Shown: positions 27,971 through 38,703, counted from the stretch's first letter. The stretch: DNA of 64,000 nucleotides from Muricoccus nepalensis (GCF_006438825.1 NZ_RCZP01000016.1:1-64000), one strand, 5' to 3'. Translations and numbers: made by a program. The notes: generated from the letters alone by a model not told the origin.

Positions 27971-29005
27971 TCAGTCCACGCGCGCGCCGGAAGCCCGCAC
28001 GATCGCCGGCCAGCGCGCCGCCTCCGCGCGGATCAGCGTCGCGAAGCTCTCGCGACTGCCGTCGGCGAGCTCGAAGCCCTGGGCGCGGAGGTTGTCGGCG
28101 ACCTCGGGCCTGGCCATCGCCGCGCGCGTCTCCGCGTGCAGCCGCGCGAGGATCGGCTCGGGCGTGCCGGCGGGCGCGAGCAGCCCCTGCCAGGTGACGA
28201 CCTCGAAGCCGGGGAAGCCGCTCTCGGCCACCGTGGGCACGTTGGGCAGCGCGGGGCTGCGCGAGAGCCCCGTGACGGCGAGGGCGCGGATGCGGCCCTC
28301 GCGGATGTGCTCGATGGCGGCGGGCAGGGTGACCAGCAGGCTGTCGATGTGCCCGGCCACCAGGTCCACCACGGCGGGACCGCCGCCGCGGTAGGGCACA
28401 TGGGTGGTGGAGAAGCCGAGGGCCTGGCCCAGCAGGATGCCGCCGAGATGCCCGATGCTGCCGTTCCCCTGCGAGGCGAGGCTCGTCGCGCCCTCCGTCT
28501 CCTGCGCTAAGCGGCGATAGCCGGCGAGGTCGCGCGCCTCGAGGCCGTTCTTCACCACCAGCACCTGCGGCGCGCGCACCAGCTCGGCGATCGGCGCGAA
28601 GTCGCGCACGGGATCGAAGCCGATCTTCGCGTAGAGCGAGGGGTTGATGGTCAGCGGGTCGGAGCCGATCAGCAGCGTCAGCCCGTCGGGCTTGCTGCGC
28701 GCGGTCAGCTCGAAGGCGATGTTGCTGCCGGCGCCGGTGTGGTTCTCCACCACCACGGGCTGGCCGAGCGGGCCGGTGAGGGCGCGGGCGACGCTGCGGC
28801 CGAGGATGTCGAGGCTGCCGCCCGGGGCAACGGGCACGATGATGCGGAGCGGGCGGTCGGGCCAGGCGGGCTCCTCCGCCTGCGCGCGGGCCGGGCGCGC
28901 GAGCGCCGGCGCGGCGCCGAAGGCGACCGGCACGGCGCCGAGCGCGACCGGCGCGGGCAGGGCGGCGGCGAAGGCGAGGAGGCGGCGGCGGGAGAGGGCG
29001 CGCAT
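27971..29005 (-). CDS. Bug/TctC-family periplasmic solute receptor
   Basis: A 344-residue receptor with a twin-arginine-like signal (RALSRRRLLAFAAALPAPVA, cleavage after ARAQA), then RIIVPVAPGGSLDILGRSVA, VENHTGAGSNIAFELTA, PDGLTLLIG and WQGLLAPAGTPEPI. It is divergent from an Lrp/AsnC regulator with a perfect inverted repeat between them, so that regulator may control it. No tricarboxylate permease gene is nearby. The open frame continues past 29005, but this ATG gives a clean signal peptide. Confidence 0.92.
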   Translation of the reverse strand: MRALSRRRLLAFAAALPAPVALGAVPVAFGAAPALARPARAQAEEPAWPDRPLRIIVPVAPGGSLDILGRSVARALTGPLGQPVVVENHTGAGSNIAFELTARSKPDGLTLLIGSDPLTINPSLYAKIGFDPVRDFAPIAELVRAPQVLVVKNGLEARDLAGYRRLAQETEGATSLASQGNGSIGHLGGILLGQALGFSTTHVPYRGGGPAVVDLVAGHIDSLLVTLPAAIEHIREGRIRALAVTGLSRSPALPNVPTVAESGFPGFEVVTWQGLLAPAGTPEPILARLHAETRAAMARPEVADNLRAQGFELADGSRESFATLIRAEAARWPAIVRASGARVD

Positions 29006-29081
29006 GGGACTTCCGAAGGGGTTGGCTGAGCCAGAAATGGGCGGTTGGAGACGGTTTTTCTCCCCGCCTCCCTTCGTTTCG

Positions 29082-29100
29082 CAAGAAAAAGATGTTCTTG
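29082..29100. promoter_or_regulatory. Perfect inverted repeat, likely Lrp-type operator
   Basis: CAAGAA-N7-TTCTTG, an exact dyad with AT-rich centre AAAGATG, sits midway in the 130-base gap between the Bug receptor and the Lrp/AsnC gene. Lrp-family regulators bind short palindromes of this size between divergent genes. No binding data can be read from sequence. Confidence 0.55.
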
Positions 29101-29135
29101 TTTCCGTCGGCGGCTCAGGGAGATGGATTTTCCAA

Positions 29136-29606
29136 ATGGCAGCACCGACGGAGTTGGATCCCACCGATCGCGCGATTCTCCGGCTGATCCAGCGCGACGC
29201 GACCGTCTCCCTGGCCGCGATCGCGTCCGCGGTCGGCCTGACGCCCACGCCCTGCTGGAAGCGCCTCCGGCGGATGGAGGCGGCGGGCGTCATCCTCGGG
29301 CGCGTCGCGCTGCTGGACCCGGCGCGGGCCGGCCTGCCGCTCTCGGTCTTCGTGGCCATCGAGATCGCCGACCACTCGGCGGCCTGGATCGAGGGCTTCG
29401 CCGCCACGGTGGCCGGCATGCCGGAGGTGCTGGAGTGCTGGCGGATGGGCGGCGACGTGGACTACCTGCTGCGCGTCGCGGTGGCCGACATGCCGGCCTA
29501 CGACGCCTTCTACCGCCGCCTGACCGCGGCCGTGCCGGGCCTGCGCAACGTCACCAGCCGCTTCGCGATGGAGCGGGTGAAGGGCACGACGGCGCTGCCA
29601 CTCTGA
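29136..29606 (+). CDS. Lrp/AsnC-family transcriptional regulator
   Basis: A 156-residue regulator. The N-terminal helix-turn-helix begins LDPTDRAILRLIQRDATVSLAAIASAVGLT with TPCWKRLRRMEAAGVI as recognition helix, followed by the RAM effector domain (VFVAIEIADHSAAWIEGF, CWRMGGDVDYLLRVAV). These proteins sense amino acids or related ligands. GGGAGA is about 13 bases before the ATG, further than ideal, so translation may be weak or the start slightly different. Divergent from the Bug receptor it probably controls. Confidence 0.92.
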   Translation: MAAPTELDPTDRAILRLIQRDATVSLAAIASAVGLTPTPCWKRLRRMEAAGVILGRVALLDPARAGLPLSVFVAIEIADHSAAWIEGFAATVAGMPEVLECWRMGGDVDYLLRVAVADMPAYDAFYRRLTAAVPGLRNVTSRFAMERVKGTTALPL

Positions 29607-29658
29607 AGCCGGGGCCACACCCCGCCCGCGTTCCGCGGCCGGGCGGCGTTTGCGCCTT

Positions 29659-29672
29659 GCCTCGGCCGAGGC
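29659..29672. repeat. 14-bp perfect palindrome
   Basis: GCCTCGGCCGAGGC, self-complementary, lies 53 bases after the Lrp/AsnC stop. GTGATCAC follows at 29683-29690. It may be the stem of a short terminator hairpin without a T run, or a protein-binding site. Confidence 0.45.
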
Positions 29673-29703
29673 TCAAGAGATAGTGATCACAGGCGAGCGT
29701 ATT

Positions 29704-29736
29704 CCGGGGGTGCAGAACCCGCGGGATCACCCCCGG
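29704..29736. repeat. Hairpin with nested palindrome upstream of the FkbH-like gene
   Basis: CCGGGGGTG pairs with CACCCCCGG over a 15-base loop, and the loop contains the palindrome CCCGCGGG. The element ends 65 bases before the FkbH-like start in a 195-base gap. It could end the regulator transcript or shape the 5' leader of the next one; no T tract follows. Confidence 0.5.
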
Positions 29737-29801
29737 CACGATCTTTCCAGCCGACCCGCGCCCCTCCCGGCCGGCGCGGCGATGCCCCTTGCGAGGATGC
29801 G

Positions 29802-31787
29802 ATGGCTCACCTGGACCAGCCCGTCACCGAGGAGGACGTCGAGCGGGTGTTCCAGGCGATCCTCCACCGGCCCGTCAACAACGACGACTGGAAGCGGCGG
29901 GTGGTGGGAAGCGGGGTGCGCTGCGGCGACTTCGTGGCGAGCGTCCGCAACTTGCCGGAGATGGCGGCGAAGGTGATGCGGGCGGCTGGCGTCACCCCGC
30001 CCTCGCCGGACCGGGTGCCGGACGCGCGCTTCCGCCTGCCCGACCACCTCCGCGTCACGCGGCCAGGCCCGCCCCGCTTCCTCCTCATCGGCTCCTGCCT
30101 GATGGACCGCTGGCCGGCGTTCATCGCGGCGGGGATGCCGGGGGTCTCGATCGAGCGGATCGTCTTCAACAACGCCTCCCCCCTGCCGCCGCTCGGCGCG
30201 GCCGAGGCGCGGGGCTACGACTTCCAGATCCTCCAGCTCCCGCTCCGCTCCATCCTGCCGGAGGCGGCGCTGATGTCGATGCGCGCGGGCGACGTCGCGG
30301 GCTACGAGGCGCTGTTCGAGCGCGCCTGCCACCTGCTGCGCGTGAACCTCGAGGCGCTGGCCGCCTACAACCGGCAGCACGGCATCCCCTCCTACCTGCT
30401 GGGCTTCCACACGCCGCTGCAGAACCCGCTCGGCCGCGCGCAGAAGCGCTACTGCCTGAGCAACGCCGTCTACTTCATCGAGCAGCTCAACCGCCGCCTG
30501 CACGAGGAGGCCGCGCGCTACGCCAACATGACGGTGATCGACACCGACGCCATCGCCGCCACCTTCGGCAAGCGCTACTTCGGGGACGACTTCCTCGCCC
30601 ATCTCAGCCACGGCTCGGTCATCACCGGGCTCGCCATGCCGGGGGACGAGGCGCGGCTGGAGCCGGTCGGCAAGGTGGAGGACCTCTACGCGCCCGACGT
30701 CGCCCGCGTGGTGCTCGAGATCTTCCGCGAGGTCATGGCGCTGCGGAGGGCGGAGGCGGCGACGGACGCGGTGAAGCTCGTCATCCTCGACCTCGACGAC
30801 ACGCTCTGGCGCGGGGTGGCGGCCGAGGCGGACGACCCCGGGCCCGAGCTGACCGAGGGCTGGCCGCTCGGCATCCTGGAGGCGGTCAGCTACCTCTGGC
30901 GGCGCGGCGTCCTCCTCGCGATCGTCAGCCGCAACGAGGAGGCGGTGGCGCGCGCCCTCTGGGACCGGCTCTACGGCAAGCGCTTCCCGATGGAGAACTT
31001 CGTCGCCCTGCGGATCAACCGCGCGCCGAAGGCCGAGAACGTCGCGGCCATCCTCGCCGAGGTGAACCTGCTGCCGGAATCGGTGCTCTTCGTGGACGAC
31101 AACCCGCAGGAGCGCGCGGCGGTGCGGCAGGCCTTCCCGGGCCTGCGCGCCATCGACGCGCCGCTCGCCGAGTGGCGGCGCATCCTCCTCTGGGCGCCGG
31201 AGTTGCAGCGCGCCGTCATCACCGAGGAGGCGGCGGCCCGGGGCGAGATGGTGAAGGCGCAGATCGCGCGCGAGGCGGTGCGGGCGGGGATGGGGCACGA
31301 GGATTTCCTCGCCTCGCTCGGCGTCGCGATCCTGCCCCACCTCGTGCGGGAGGCCGCGGACCCCCGCTTCGCCCGCTGCGTCGAGCTGCTGAACAAGACG
31401 AACCAGTTCAACACTACGGGGCGCCGCTGGGAGGCGGCCGAGCTCGGGGCGCTGCTGGCCGAGGGGGGCTTCCTCATCGCCCTCGAGGTGTCGGACCGCT
31501 TCACGCGCTACGGCATCACCGGCCTGGCCGTGGTCCGCGGCGACACGGTCGAGCAGTTCGTCCTCAGCTGCCGGGTCTTCGGCATGGGGATCGAGCAGGC
31601 GGCCATGGCCATCGCCCAGGGGCGGATCGAGGGCCCGATGCGCGGCCTCGTGCGGCCCACCGAGCGGAACCGGCTCTCGCTCGGCCTCTATGAGGCGCTG
31701 GGCTTCCAGGCCGGCCCGGACGGGACCTGGCTGGGGCCGGACCGGGCGCTCGAGCTTCCCCCGCATGTCAGCCTCGTGCCCGCGTGA
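29802..31787 (+). CDS. FkbH-like HAD-IIIC family protein
   Basis: A 661-residue protein. Residues 8-65 ([19 protein letters not shown]) resemble the short DUF4214-like module. Next is an SGNH-like region from about 88 ([14 protein letters not shown]). The HAD-IIIC core has motif I DLDDTLW (Asp330 and Asp332), VSRNEE and FVDDNPQER, and the tail from about 500 has the Fkb[16 protein letters not shown] signature and a GNAT-like fold. FkbH proteins load glycerate units on carrier proteins in methoxymalonyl pathways; related ones in this class occur with polysaccharide genes. No carrier protein is adjacent. It precedes rpe by 107 bases. Confidence 0.85.
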   Translation: MAHLDQPVTEEDVERVFQAILHRPVNNDDWKRRVVGSGVRCGDFVASVRNLPEMAAKVMRAAGVTPPSPDRVPDARFRLPDHLRVTRPGPPRFLLIGSCLMDRWPAFIAAGMPGVSIERIVFNNASPLPPLGAAEARGYDFQILQLPLRSILPEAALMSMRAGDVAGYEALFERACHLLRVNLEALAAYNRQHGIPSYLLGFHTPLQNPLGRAQKRYCLSNAVYFIEQLNRRLHEEAARYANMTVIDTDAIAATFGKRYFGDDFLAHLSHGSVITGLAMPGDEARLEPVGKVEDLYAPDVARVVLEIFREVMALRRAEAATDAVKLVILDLDDTLWRGVAAEADDPGPELTEGWPLGILEAVSYLWRRGVLLAIVSRNEEAVARALWDRLYGKRFPMENFVALRINRAPKAENVAAILAEVNLLPESVLFVDDNPQERAAVRQAFPGLRAIDAPLAEWRRILLWAPELQRAVITEEAAARGEMVKAQIAREAVRAGMGHEDFLASLGVAILPHLVREAADPRFARCVELLNKTNQFNTTGRRWEAAELGALLAEGGFLIALEVSDRFTRYGITGLAVVRGDTVEQFVLSCRVFGMGIEQAAMAIAQGRIEGPMRGLVRPTERNRLSLGLYEALGFQAGPDGTWLGPDRALELPPHVSLVPA

Positions 31788-31894
31788 CCGGCCCTGGAAC
31801 AGGCCCTTGCCTCCACCCGCCGGCCCCCGCGCCCGCCTCCGTGCCCGTCCCGGGCTCGGTTGCCCGCCCAACCCCTCTGCCGCATAACCCCCTC

Positions 31895-32569
31895 GTGACA
31901 AGCGCCGCCCCGCACCCCGTCCTGATCGCGCCCTCCCTCCTGGCCGCCGACTTCACCCGCCTGAGCGAGGAGGTGCGGGCCGCCGAGGCCGCGGGGGCGG
32001 ACTGGCTGCACCTCGACATCATGGACGGGCACTTCGTCCCCAACATCTCCTTCGGCCCCGCCATCGTGCGCGCGCTCCGCCCGCTGACGCGGATGCCCTT
32101 CGACGTCCACCTGATGATCGCGCCCGCCGACCCCTACCTCGCGGCCTTCGCCGAGGCAGGGGCGGACCTCATCTCGCTCCACCCGGAAGCGGGGCCGCAT
32201 CTGCACCGTTCCCTCCAGACGATCCGGGCCCTCGGCCGCAAGGCCGGCGTGGTCCTCAACCCCGCCACCCCGGTCGAGAGCGTCGCCCATGTGCTGGACC
32301 TCGTGGACCTCGTCCTCGTGATGGCGGTGAACCCGGGCTTCGGCGGCCAGTCCTTCCTGGAGAGCCAGTTGGCGAAGATCGCGACGCTGCGCGGCCTGAT
32401 CGACGCGACCGGGCGGCCCATCCACCTCCAAGTCGACGGGGGCGTTACGCTGGCCACCGCGCCGCGCTGCCTCGCGGCCGGGGCGGACGTGCTGGTGGCG
32501 GGCACGGCGGTCTTCGGGGCGCCCGACCGCGCCGCCGCGGTCGCGGGCCTCCGGGGGGGCAGGGCATGA
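31895..32569 (+). CDS. rpe: Ribulose-phosphate 3-epimerase
   Basis: A 224-residue TIM-barrel enzyme that interconverts ribulose 5-phosphate and xylulose 5-phosphate. Signatures are [25 protein letters not shown] with metal-binding His and Asp, [23 protein letters not shown] and [16 protein letters not shown] 31895 gives the standard N-terminus; the frame is open back to 31784 but that part is Pro-rich. No good ribosome site is visible, so translation may depend on the gene before. The stop overlaps the heparinase start (ATGA). Confidence 0.96.
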   Translation: MTSAAPHPVLIAPSLLAADFTRLSEEVRAAEAAGADWLHLDIMDGHFVPNISFGPAIVRALRPLTRMPFDVHLMIAPADPYLAAFAEAGADLISLHPEAGPHLHRSLQTIRALGRKAGVVLNPATPVESVAHVLDLVDLVLVMAVNPGFGGQSFLESQLAKIATLRGLIDATGRPIHLQVDGGVTLATAPRCLAAGADVLVAGTAVFGAPDRAAAVAGLRGGRA

Positions 32570-34188
32570 GCGGGAGCTGGATCCGCGGCGCCCGCCGCAC
32601 CCTCTCGGGCCTCAAGCCCATCCGCGTGCCCGATGCCCCGGCGCGCGCCTTCCGCGACCTCTGGCCCGGCGACGCGGCGCGCGGCCAGCGCCTGCTGAAG
32701 GGGGAGCTGGAGGTGGCCGGCACCGTCCGGCCCCTGCCCGACGACCCCCGCGCCTTCGGCCCCGGGGCGGGCAGCCCGGCCTGGCGGGCGGCGCTGCACG
32801 GCTTCGCCTGGCTGCGCGACCTGCGCGCGCTCGGCACCGACGCCGCCCGCATGCACGCGCGCGACATCGCCCGCGCCTGGCTGGAGGCGCCCGGCGCCGA
32901 TCCCCTGGCCGAGACGCCGGAGGTGACGGGCGCGCGGCTCTCGGCCTGGCTCGGCCACTGGGACTTCACGGCGGCCACCGCCGAGGACGGGTTCCGCCGC
33001 GCGCTGATGACGCGCCTTGCCTCCGACGCCCGCATGCTGGTGGCGAGCCTGCCGGCCGAGGCGCGGCACCGCGGCGCGCTGGTGGCGCTCAAGGGCGCGC
33101 TGGCCGCGGCGGTCGCGCTCGAGGAGGAGCCCTGGCTCACGCGCTGCCTCAAGCTGCTGCCCGCCGAGATCGACCGCCAGATCCTGCCCGACGGCGCCCA
33201 TGTGGAGCGCAGCCCCGGCATCCTCCTGCTGGCGCTACAGGACCTCATCGAGATCCGCAACCTGCTGCACGGCGCGGGCATCGAGGCGCCGCCGCACCTC
33301 GCCCTCGCGCTGGACCGCGCGGCGCCGGCGCTGCGCCTGTTCCGCCACGGCGACGGGGGGCTGGCCGCCTTCAACGGCACGCGGGAGGAGGCGGCGACGC
33401 TGCTCGACCTCGTGCTGACCCAGGCGCAGGCGCGGGGGCGCGCGCCGCTGATCCTCGGCGACGCCGGCTTCCAGCGCCTGCAGGCCGGGCGGACCCTCGT
33501 GATCGCCGATTGCGGGGCGCCGCCGGCCAAGGGCGGCACTGTGGGGCCCGGCGGGCTGCCGCGCGGCGCGGACCGGTGCCACCACGCCGGCACCCTCTCC
33601 TTCGAGATGTCGATCGGGCGGGACCGGCTGATCGTGAACTGCGGCGCGGCCCCGGCGGCCGAGGGGGCCTGGCGGGACGCCATGCGCTCCACCGCCGCGC
33701 ACTCCACCCTCACCCTCTCCGACACGAACAGCAGCGAGCTGACCGAGGAGGGCCTCGGCCGCCGCCCGGAGAACGTCGACGCCGAGCGCCACGAGGCGAG
33801 CGGCGCGCAGTGGCTGGAGGCGACGCATGACGGCTATCGCCGCGGCTTCGGGGCGCTCCACCGCCGCCGCCTCTACCTCGCGGAATCCGGGGACGACCTC
33901 AGGGGCGAGGACCTGGTGGAGGCCGAGAACGTCCCGGCCTTCGCCGTGCGCTTCCACCTCCACCACGCCGTGACCGCCATGCCGCACGAGGACGGCGGCT
34001 CGGTGCTGCTGCGCCTGCCCTCGGGCTCGGCCTGGCGGCTGCGGGCGCGCGGCGGGCGGATCACGGTGGAGGACAGCGTGCAGCTCTTCGGCGAGCCGCG
34101 CCCGACGCGGCAGGTCGTCGTCTCGGCCGAGGCGGGGACGGGCGGCATCCAGTGGGCCATCGGACGGGTCGCGGCCGGCGAGGGCTGA
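32566..34188 (+). CDS. Heparinase II/III family protein
   Basis: A 540-residue protein with an alpha/alpha-barrel N-terminal half (about 60-330) and a beta-sandwich C-terminal half from [22 protein letters not shown] onward; [22 protein letters not shown] is the heparinase II/III core. Lyases of this family cut uronic-acid polysaccharides, but the many alphaproteobacterial members beside rpe have no known substrate. It has no signal peptide. Coupled to rpe by an ATGA overlap; in many relatives purH follows, here a convergent gene does. Confidence 0.9.
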   Translation: MSGSWIRGARRTLSGLKPIRVPDAPARAFRDLWPGDAARGQRLLKGELEVAGTVRPLPDDPRAFGPGAGSPAWRAALHGFAWLRDLRALGTDAARMHARDIARAWLEAPGADPLAETPEVTGARLSAWLGHWDFTAATAEDGFRRALMTRLASDARMLVASLPAEARHRGALVALKGALAAAVALEEEPWLTRCLKLLPAEIDRQILPDGAHVERSPGILLLALQDLIEIRNLLHGAGIEAPPHLALALDRAAPALRLFRHGDGGLAAFNGTREEAATLLDLVLTQAQARGRAPLILGDAGFQRLQAGRTLVIADCGAPPAKGGTVGPGGLPRGADRCHHAGTLSFEMSIGRDRLIVNCGAAPAAEGAWRDAMRSTAAHSTLTLSDTNSSELTEEGLGRRPENVDAERHEASGAQWLEATHDGYRRGFGALHRRRLYLAESGDDLRGEDLVEAENVPAFAVRFHLHHAVTAMPHEDGGSVLLRLPSGSAWRLRARGGRITVEDSVQLFGEPRPTRQVVVSAEAGTGGIQWAIGRVAAGEG

Positions 34189-34198
34189 TCGCCTCCCC

Positions 34199-34855
34199 TC
34201 AGCCGAGCAGCGCAGCGGCCAGGTTCACGGCCGCCGCCAGGATCACCGCGTTGAACAGGAAGGACAGGGCCGCGTGGCCGAGCACCACCCGGCGCATCCG
34301 GGCGGTCCGCGTGGTGACGTCCGAGACCTGGGCGGTCATGCCCACGGTCATCGCGAAGTAGAGGAACTCGGGAAAGTCCGGCTCGTCGTTGCCCGGGAAG
34401 TCGAGGCCCTTGCCGCCCAGCCAGTGCACGTGGGCGTAGTGGTGCGCGAAGAGGACCTGGGCGAAGATCCAGGAGACCACCACCGTGCCCCCCGCGAGGA
34501 TCGCGGCGCCCGTGGCCTGGGGGGTGCCCTTCGCGGCCACGAGGTCCGCCATGACGGCGGCCAGCGCCGCGAGGGCCGCGATGCTGCTCGCGAGAAGGAC
34601 GATCCACTGGTCGGAATCGAGCTCCGCCGCGCGGCGGGCCAGGGCGTCGGGGTCGTCGTCCCAGAGGGTGACGGAGATGGCGACCGCGTAGGTGAGGGCG
34701 GCGGCGTTCCAGAAGAGCAGGGCCGCGCTCGTGCCCCGCGCCCCCAGGAGATGGGCCGCGAGCCCGGCCGCCAATCCCAGCGCCATGGCGGTGATGAGGA
34801 TGGGCCGCCGGCGCAGGCGGCGCAGGATCCGGGGCGGGGCGCTCGGCGTCGGCAC
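34199..34855 (-). CDS. DUF1345 integral membrane protein
   Basis: A 218-residue protein with about five hydrophobic segments (ITAMALGLAAGLAAHLLGA, FWNAAALTYAVAISVTLW, LLASSIAALAALAAVMADLV, and two more). The DUF1345 core is plain: HHYAHVHW, then GNDEPDFPEFLYFAMTVGMT, QVSDVTTR and HAALSFLFNAVIL. Function is unknown. It ends 10 bases from the convergent heparinase and starts 10 bases upstream of the stop of the LutA-like gene on the same strand. Confidence 0.88.
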   Translation of the reverse strand: MPTPSAPPRILRRLRRRPILITAMALGLAAGLAAHLLGARGTSAALLFWNAAALTYAVAISVTLWDDDPDALARRAAELDSDQWIVLLASSIAALAALAAVMADLVAAKGTPQATGAAILAGGTVVVSWIFAQVLFAHHYAHVHWLGGKGLDFPGNDEPDFPEFLYFAMTVGMTAQVSDVTTRTARMRRVVLGHAALSFLFNAVILAAAVNLAAALLG

Positions 34856-34865
34856 CCGGCCGCCC

Positions 34866-35636
34866 TCAGGCGTCCGGCGCCTCGCCGATGGGCGCGACCT
34901 CGCCGGTCATGCCCGCCAGCACCTCGGCGACGTGGCGCACGCGCACCGGGCTTCCCTCGCGCTTGAGGCGCCCGGCCATGTTCAGGAGGCAGCCGAGGTC
35001 GCCCGCCAGCAGCGTGTCCGCCCCGGTACCGCGGATGTCGGCGGCCTTGTCGGTCACCATGCGGGTGGAGATCTCGGGGTACTTCACGCAGAAGGTGCCG
35101 CCGAAGCCGCAGCACAGCTCGGGCTCGGCCAGCTCCTTCACGATCAGGCCGGGCACCTTCGCGAGCAGCGCGCGGGGCTGGGCGCGCACGCCCATCTCGC
35201 GCAGGCCCGCGCAGCTGTCGTGGTAGACGGCGACCCCGTCATAGGCCGGGCGGGCGGTGTCGAGGCCCATGACGTCGGTGAGGAAGGAGGTCAGCTCGTG
35301 CGTGCGGGCGGCCAGCGCCTCGGCCTTGCCGCGGTAGGCGGGGTCGTCCTCGAAGAGGACGGGGTAGTGGTGCGCGATCATCCCCGCGCAGGAGCCGGAG
35401 GGGGCCACGACGTGGTCGTAGGGGAGGAAGGCGTCGATCACCGCCCGCGCCAGGTCGCGCGCCGTGGCGCGGTCGCCGGAGTTGTAGGCGGGCTGGCCGC
35501 AGCAGGTCTGGGTGGCGGGCACCTCCACCCGGCACCCCGCCTCCTCAAGCAGCCGCAGGGCCGCGAAGCCGACGGAGGGGCGGTAGAGGTCGACGAGGCA
35601 GGTGACGAAGAGCGCGACGCGGGGCTTATCGGACAT
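34866..35636 (-). CDS. lutA: LutA-like (Fe-S)-binding oxidoreductase subunit
   Basis: A 256-residue protein with two cysteine-rich CCG domains: CLVDLY with TQTCCGQPAYN in the first half and HDSCAGLRE with LCCGFGGTFC in the second. This is the LutA/YkgE and glycolate-oxidase-F-like fold used in lactate oxidation with LutB and LutC. Neither partner is in the window, so it may act with remote subunits. GAGGGGG precedes the ATG by a few bases. It lies five bases after mltA. Confidence 0.9.
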   Translation of the reverse strand: MSDKPRVALFVTCLVDLYRPSVGFAALRLLEEAGCRVEVPATQTCCGQPAYNSGDRATARDLARAVIDAFLPYDHVVAPSGSCAGMIAHHYPVLFEDDPAYRGKAEALAARTHELTSFLTDVMGLDTARPAYDGVAVYHDSCAGLREMGVRAQPRALLAKVPGLIVKELAEPELCCGFGGTFCVKYPEISTRMVTDKAADIRGTGADTLLAGDLGCLLNMAGRLKREGSPVRVRHVAEVLAGMTGEVAPIGEAPDA

Positions 35637-35641
35637 CCCCC

Positions 35642-36667
<1,026 letters not shown>

Positions 36668-36669
36668 GC

Positions 36670-37323
36670 TCAGGCGGAGCGGGTGCTGGTGAGCTTCCAG
36701 GCGGGGTCGCTGCTGCGGACGTCGCGCTGGAAGGTCCAGATGTCCGTCAGCTCGGTCACGGCGTCGGTGCCGGCGACCGGCTTGCCCGCGGAGTCGAGGG
36801 TGAGGTTCACCTGGTCGGAGACGAAGCGGACGGTGACCTCGGCGGTGGTGCCGCGCAGGTCGGCGCCGTCGATCACGGCCTCGCGGATCTCCCGGATCTC
36901 GGTCCGCTGCACCTCGCCCCGCGACTCGCGGTCGGCGATGGCGCCCTCGAAGCCGGCGTAGGTGTCGTCGGAGAGGAGATCGCGCAGGAGCGGGCGGTTG
37001 CCGGCGGCGAAGCCCTCCACGATCATGCGGAAGGCGCCCTCCGCGCCGCCGAGGAAGGCGCCGGGGTCGAAGGAAGGGTCGGCCGAGCGGATGCGGGCCA
37101 GCGCCTGGCCCACGGGGCCGCGGGCGTCCGGCACGCCGCGGAGCGGCGCGGCCGCGGCAGGGGCCGGCGCGCCGGCGACCGGCGGCACGGGCAGGCCGCC
37201 CCGCTCGCCCGGCGGGCGCTCGAACCCGGTGCGGCGGCCCAGCACGCTGCGCAGGCGCAGCACCAGGAAGGCCGCCACCATCCCGAACAGGATCAGATCA
37301 ATCGGGAATCCGCCGCCTTGCAT
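36670..37323 (-). CDS. timA: Tim44-like TimA family protein
   Basis: A 217-residue protein with an N-terminal membrane anchor (IDLILFGMVAAFLVLRL), a Pro/Ala-rich linker and a C-terminal Tim44 domain (SFDPGAFLGGAEGAFRMIVEGFAAGN through VTELTDIWTFQRD). In Caulobacter TimA is a membrane-associated relative of the mitochondrial import component Tim44. GAGGAG lies seven bases before the ATG. The gene leads a unit with mltA and is divergent from a phosphatase and secB. Confidence 0.92.
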   Translation of the reverse strand: MQGGGFPIDLILFGMVAAFLVLRLRSVLGRRTGFERPPGERGGLPVPPVAGAPAPAAAAPLRGVPDARGPVGQALARIRSADPSFDPGAFLGGAEGAFRMIVEGFAAGNRPLLRDLLSDDTYAGFEGAIADRESRGEVQRTEIREIREAVIDGADLRGTTAEVTVRFVSDQVNLTLDSAGKPVAGTDAVTELTDIWTFQRDVRSSDPAWKLTSTRSA

Positions 37324-37513
37324 TAGAATCTCCTCATGACAGGATAGTTAGGCGCGGGGACCCCCGACCGCAACCAGGCAGGCGGGGCGGGGGGTGGAAT
37401 CGTCCCCGGGATCGTTCCGGCGGCGGCGCGGGGCCGCACCGCGGGCGGGTCCCGGGCGTTGTGCGCTCGACCCCGGCCCGCTATCGGCAGGCCCAAGACC
37501 GAGAGGCGCGCCC

Positions 37514-38071
37514 ATGATCCTGCTGCGACACGGCCAGAGCGAGTTCAACCTTCACTTCACGGCCACCCGGAAGGACCCGGGGATCGAGGACCCGCGGCTC
37601 ACCCCGCTCGGCCACGCCCAGGCGGAGGCCGCGGCCGAGGCGCTGGCGGGGGAGGGGATCCGCCGCATCCTCGCCAGCCCCTACACCCGCGCGCTGCAGA
37701 CCGCGGCGCCGCTGGCGCGCCGGCTGGGCCTGCCCGTCCACGTCCAGCCGCTGGTGCGCGAGCGCTACGCCTTCAAGTGCGACGTCGGCTCCCCCCGCGA
37801 CGCGCTCGCCGAGGCCTGGCCGGAGCACGACTTCGCGCATCTCGAGGCCGTCTGGTGGCCGCAGGAGGAGGAGGGCGGCGACAGCGTCCTCTCCCGCGCC
37901 CGTCTGTTCCGGGGCGAGATGCGCGAGCGGCCGGACTGGCCCCACACCGTCGTGGTCTGCCACTGGGGCTTCATCCTGGCGATGACCGGGCAGTCCGTGA
38001 TGAACGGCCAGTGGCTGCGCGTGGACCCGACCGAGGAGGGACCGCTGACGGTCTCCTGGCAGCACGGCTGA
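37514..38071 (+). CDS. Histidine phosphatase family protein
   Basis: A 185-residue phosphoglycerate-mutase-like enzyme. The phosphohistidine motif LLRHGQSEFN opens the protein, followed by ILASPYTRALQTAAPLA and the second catalytic His in VVVCHWGFI. The substrate is unknown. It sits between timA and secB, which are usually next to each other, 97 bases before secB on the same strand. Confidence 0.92.
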   Translation: MILLRHGQSEFNLHFTATRKDPGIEDPRLTPLGHAQAEAAAEALAGEGIRRILASPYTRALQTAAPLARRLGLPVHVQPLVRERYAFKCDVGSPRDALAEAWPEHDFAHLEAVWWPQEEEGGDSVLSRARLFRGEMRERPDWPHTVVVCHWGFILAMTGQSVMNGQWLRVDPTEEGPLTVSWQHG

Positions 38072-38168
38072 GGCGCGGGGCCGAGAGGGGGGGCGGGCAC
38101 GACCCGGACTGACAGCCCCCCCGGCGCGTGCTACCCCGCCGGCACTCGCTTCTTCCAAGGCCCATTCC

Positions 38169-38687
38169 ATGTCCGACCTGCCGCCGCCCGCCAACCTCCC
38201 GCCGAACGGCGCCAACGGCGCCCCGACCGAGCAGCCTCAGGGCCCGCTGGTGGTGAACCTCCAGTACGTGAAGGACCTCTCCTTCGAGGTCCCGGGCGCG
38301 CCCGAGATCTACACCTCGCTGCGCGAGCAGCCGCGGATCGACGTCGCGCTCGACGTCCAGGCCCGCGCCCTGAAGGAGGGCGGGAACGTCTTCGAGGTGA
38401 CGCTGCAGATCCGCGCCGACGCCAAGACCACGGACGGCACCACCGCCTTCATCGTGGAGCTCGCCTACAGCGGCATCTTCACGATCAACGTGCAGCCGGA
38501 CGTGCTGGAGCCGGTGCTGCTGGTCGAGTGCCCGCGGCTCCTCTTCCCCTTCGCCCGCAACATCCTCTCCGACGTCACGCGCGACGGCGGCTTCATGCCG
38601 GTGGCGCTGACGCCGATCGACTTCGTGGCGCTCTGGCAGTCCCGCCGCGCTCAGGGCGGCGCCGAGGCGGGCGCCGCGCTGGCCTGA
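38169..38687 (+). CDS. secB: Protein-export chaperone SecB
   Basis: A 172-residue cytoplasmic chaperone that keeps Sec preproteins unfolded. An unstructured Pro/Asn-rich head of about 25 residues precedes the core: VVNLQYVKDLSFEVPGAP, ALKEGGNVFEVTLQI, AFIVELAYSGIFTI and ECPRLLFPFARNILSDVTRDGGFMPV. Length and motif order are those of alphaproteobacterial SecB. Its stop faces that of the AI-2E-family gene 16 bases away. Confidence 0.96.
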   Translation: MSDLPPPANLPPNGANGAPTEQPQGPLVVNLQYVKDLSFEVPGAPEIYTSLREQPRIDVALDVQARALKEGGNVFEVTLQIRADAKTTDGTTAFIVELAYSGIFTINVQPDVLEPVLLVECPRLLFPFARNILSDVTRDGGFMPVALTPIDFVALWQSRRAQGGAEAGAALA

Positions 38688-38703
38688 AGGGGCCGGGCCG
38701 GGG

